The notes beneath the pieces were generated by a model. The model worked only from the letters and a program-made list of their open reading frames with translations, did not search any database and had not been told where the DNA came from. Source: an uncultured Azospirillum sp. (GTDB taxonomy: Bacteria > Pseudomonadota > Alphaproteobacteria > RF32 > CAG-239). Taken from it: DNA of 7,096 nucleotides. Both the position numbers and the translations under genes were made by a program. The stretch is from NCBI GenBank assembly GCA_900539605.1, contig UQCS01000051.1, positions 1-7,096 on the forward strand, in the 5' to 3' direction. Shown here one piece after another: positions 6,561 to 7,096 of the stretch (position 1 is its first letter; every line of letters starts with the position of its first letter).

Positions 6561-6914
6561 TTACAGCTTCTTTTTGTAACCCACAATCTTATATAAAGCG
6601 CATAAAGAAGAAAGGGCGAACAAACCAAAAATTATAAACGTTCCCCACTGTACCATAACGTATATTTTTTCTTCCAGATTCGGTATACTGTACAAATAAG
6701 CCTCGCTGATTACTTCAGAGGCCAAAACCAAGATAAACGCGACTAACATTCCAAAATATTGCAACTATCCTGTATAAAGAAAACAGATGCTCATCCGCGG
6801 ATAACGCTGCCTAACCCATTCTATCAGTTTAAGATTTTCATTAAATACCAAAGCAAAAAACAGAATCAGAAACAGCAGATGTCCTCAGACTTTTAAATTT
6901 GAATAGTCTGCCAT
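6561..6914 (-). pseudogene. Small membrane protein gene with two in-frame stops
   Basis: The frame starts at ATG 6914 (AAGG about 10 nt upstream), reads MADYSNLKV, meets TGA (6885-6887), continues as GHLLFLILFFALVFNENLKL and RQRYPRMSICFLYTG, meets TAG (6765-6767), and continues to TAA at 6561 as LQYFGMLVAFILVLASEVIS, two further hydrophobic segments and a lysine-rich end (GYKKKL). All three pieces are in one frame and all are membrane-like, so a single gene of about 117 codons with two nonsense mutations fits best. The last 67 codons could be read from TTG 6764, where AGGA lies only 3 nt upstream. The piece around RYPRM and the following helices resembles residues around RYPKM in the broken gene at the left edge. 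The family and function are not recognised. Confidence 0.6.
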
Positions 6915-6929
6915 TTTAAATTTGCCTTA

Positions 6930-7022
6930 TTAAAATAAATTTGCACATTTGTAAAAATCCTCTGCATCGTCGTTTTTTATGATAAAAAGGTTGTCCCGAT
7001 CGTTATTTATACAATTTAGCAT
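6930..7022 (-). CDS. Very small open frame, possibly not a gene
   Basis: A 30-codon frame (MLNCINNDRDNLFIIKNDDA and ten more residues) runs from ATG 7022 to TAA 6930, just upstream of the decayed gene at 6561-6914. Its composition is protein-like, with acidic and aromatic residues. There is no convincing ribosome binding site, and a TAA lies three codons before the ATG in the same frame. It may be the tail of a broken upstream gene or chance. The remaining bases to the window end are AT-rich, with nothing else I can support. Confidence 0.15.
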   Translation of the reverse strand: MLNCINNDRDNLFIIKNDDAEDFYKCANLF

Positions 7023-7096
7023 TTGCTTTTATATGACTCAGGCGGGTATTCTTTCTAGCATATAAATATATATACTATAGTTTTAATAAAAACACA

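Noticed and set aside
6885..6887. TGA read as tryptophan in this organism
   Set aside because: Tryptophans I checked in parE use TGG, and the same frame also contains a TAG. Pseudogene decay explains both.

Overview
The window looks like chromosomal DNA from an alphaproteobacterium of moderate-to-low GC. The main evidence is the ParE protein, whose N-terminal block (GMYIGGTDE, LHHL, HPKYPDKSALEV) and C-terminal ending (FVDDLDI) are of the alphaproteobacterial topoisomerase IV type. The assignment is made by eye, and genus level cannot be seen. Both tRNA genes encode their own CCA end.

Layout. The left flank (1-1392) is AT-rich and holds a polytopic membrane-protein gene on the + strand, split by a frameshift in a T7 run. 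It converges on an intact ABC-F ATPase gene on the - strand (1409-3034). Next come two complete tRNA-Ala genes on the - strand, with anticodons CGC and GGC. Each is preceded by its own copy of an unusual cassette and followed by its own intrinsic terminator. Further right, also on the - strand, lie a broken GNAT acetyltransferase/EamA transporter chimera (3844-4398) and parE (4399-6387), which has a good promoter overlapped by two palindromes. The right flank (6561-6914) holds a second decayed membrane-protein gene. Its residues resemble the C-terminal part of the broken gene at the left edge, so the same unknown family decays at both ends.

The most interesting part is 3230-3374 and 3618-3762. 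Read on the - strand, each cassette is a 21-nt copy of the 5' end of a tRNA-Ala gene, then a 104-106 nt structured body, then a hairpin built from the D/anticodon-arm sequence of the tRNA, then the complete tRNA gene. The two bodies are about 90% identical, but the tRNA-derived ends of each copy match its own downstream tRNA rather than the other cassette. Each hairpin therefore carries a 9-10 nt exact complement of its own tRNA. This suggests either a small element that has targeted tRNA-Ala genes more than once while regenerating an intact tRNA, or a structured pre-tRNA leader kept matched to its tRNA. I recognise no described family for it.

How the genes work together: parE (chromosome decatenation), the ABC-F protein (translation factor family) and the two tRNA-Ala genes are housekeeping functions without an obvious shared pathway. 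Three broken genes in 7 kb suggest ongoing gene decay around a stable core.
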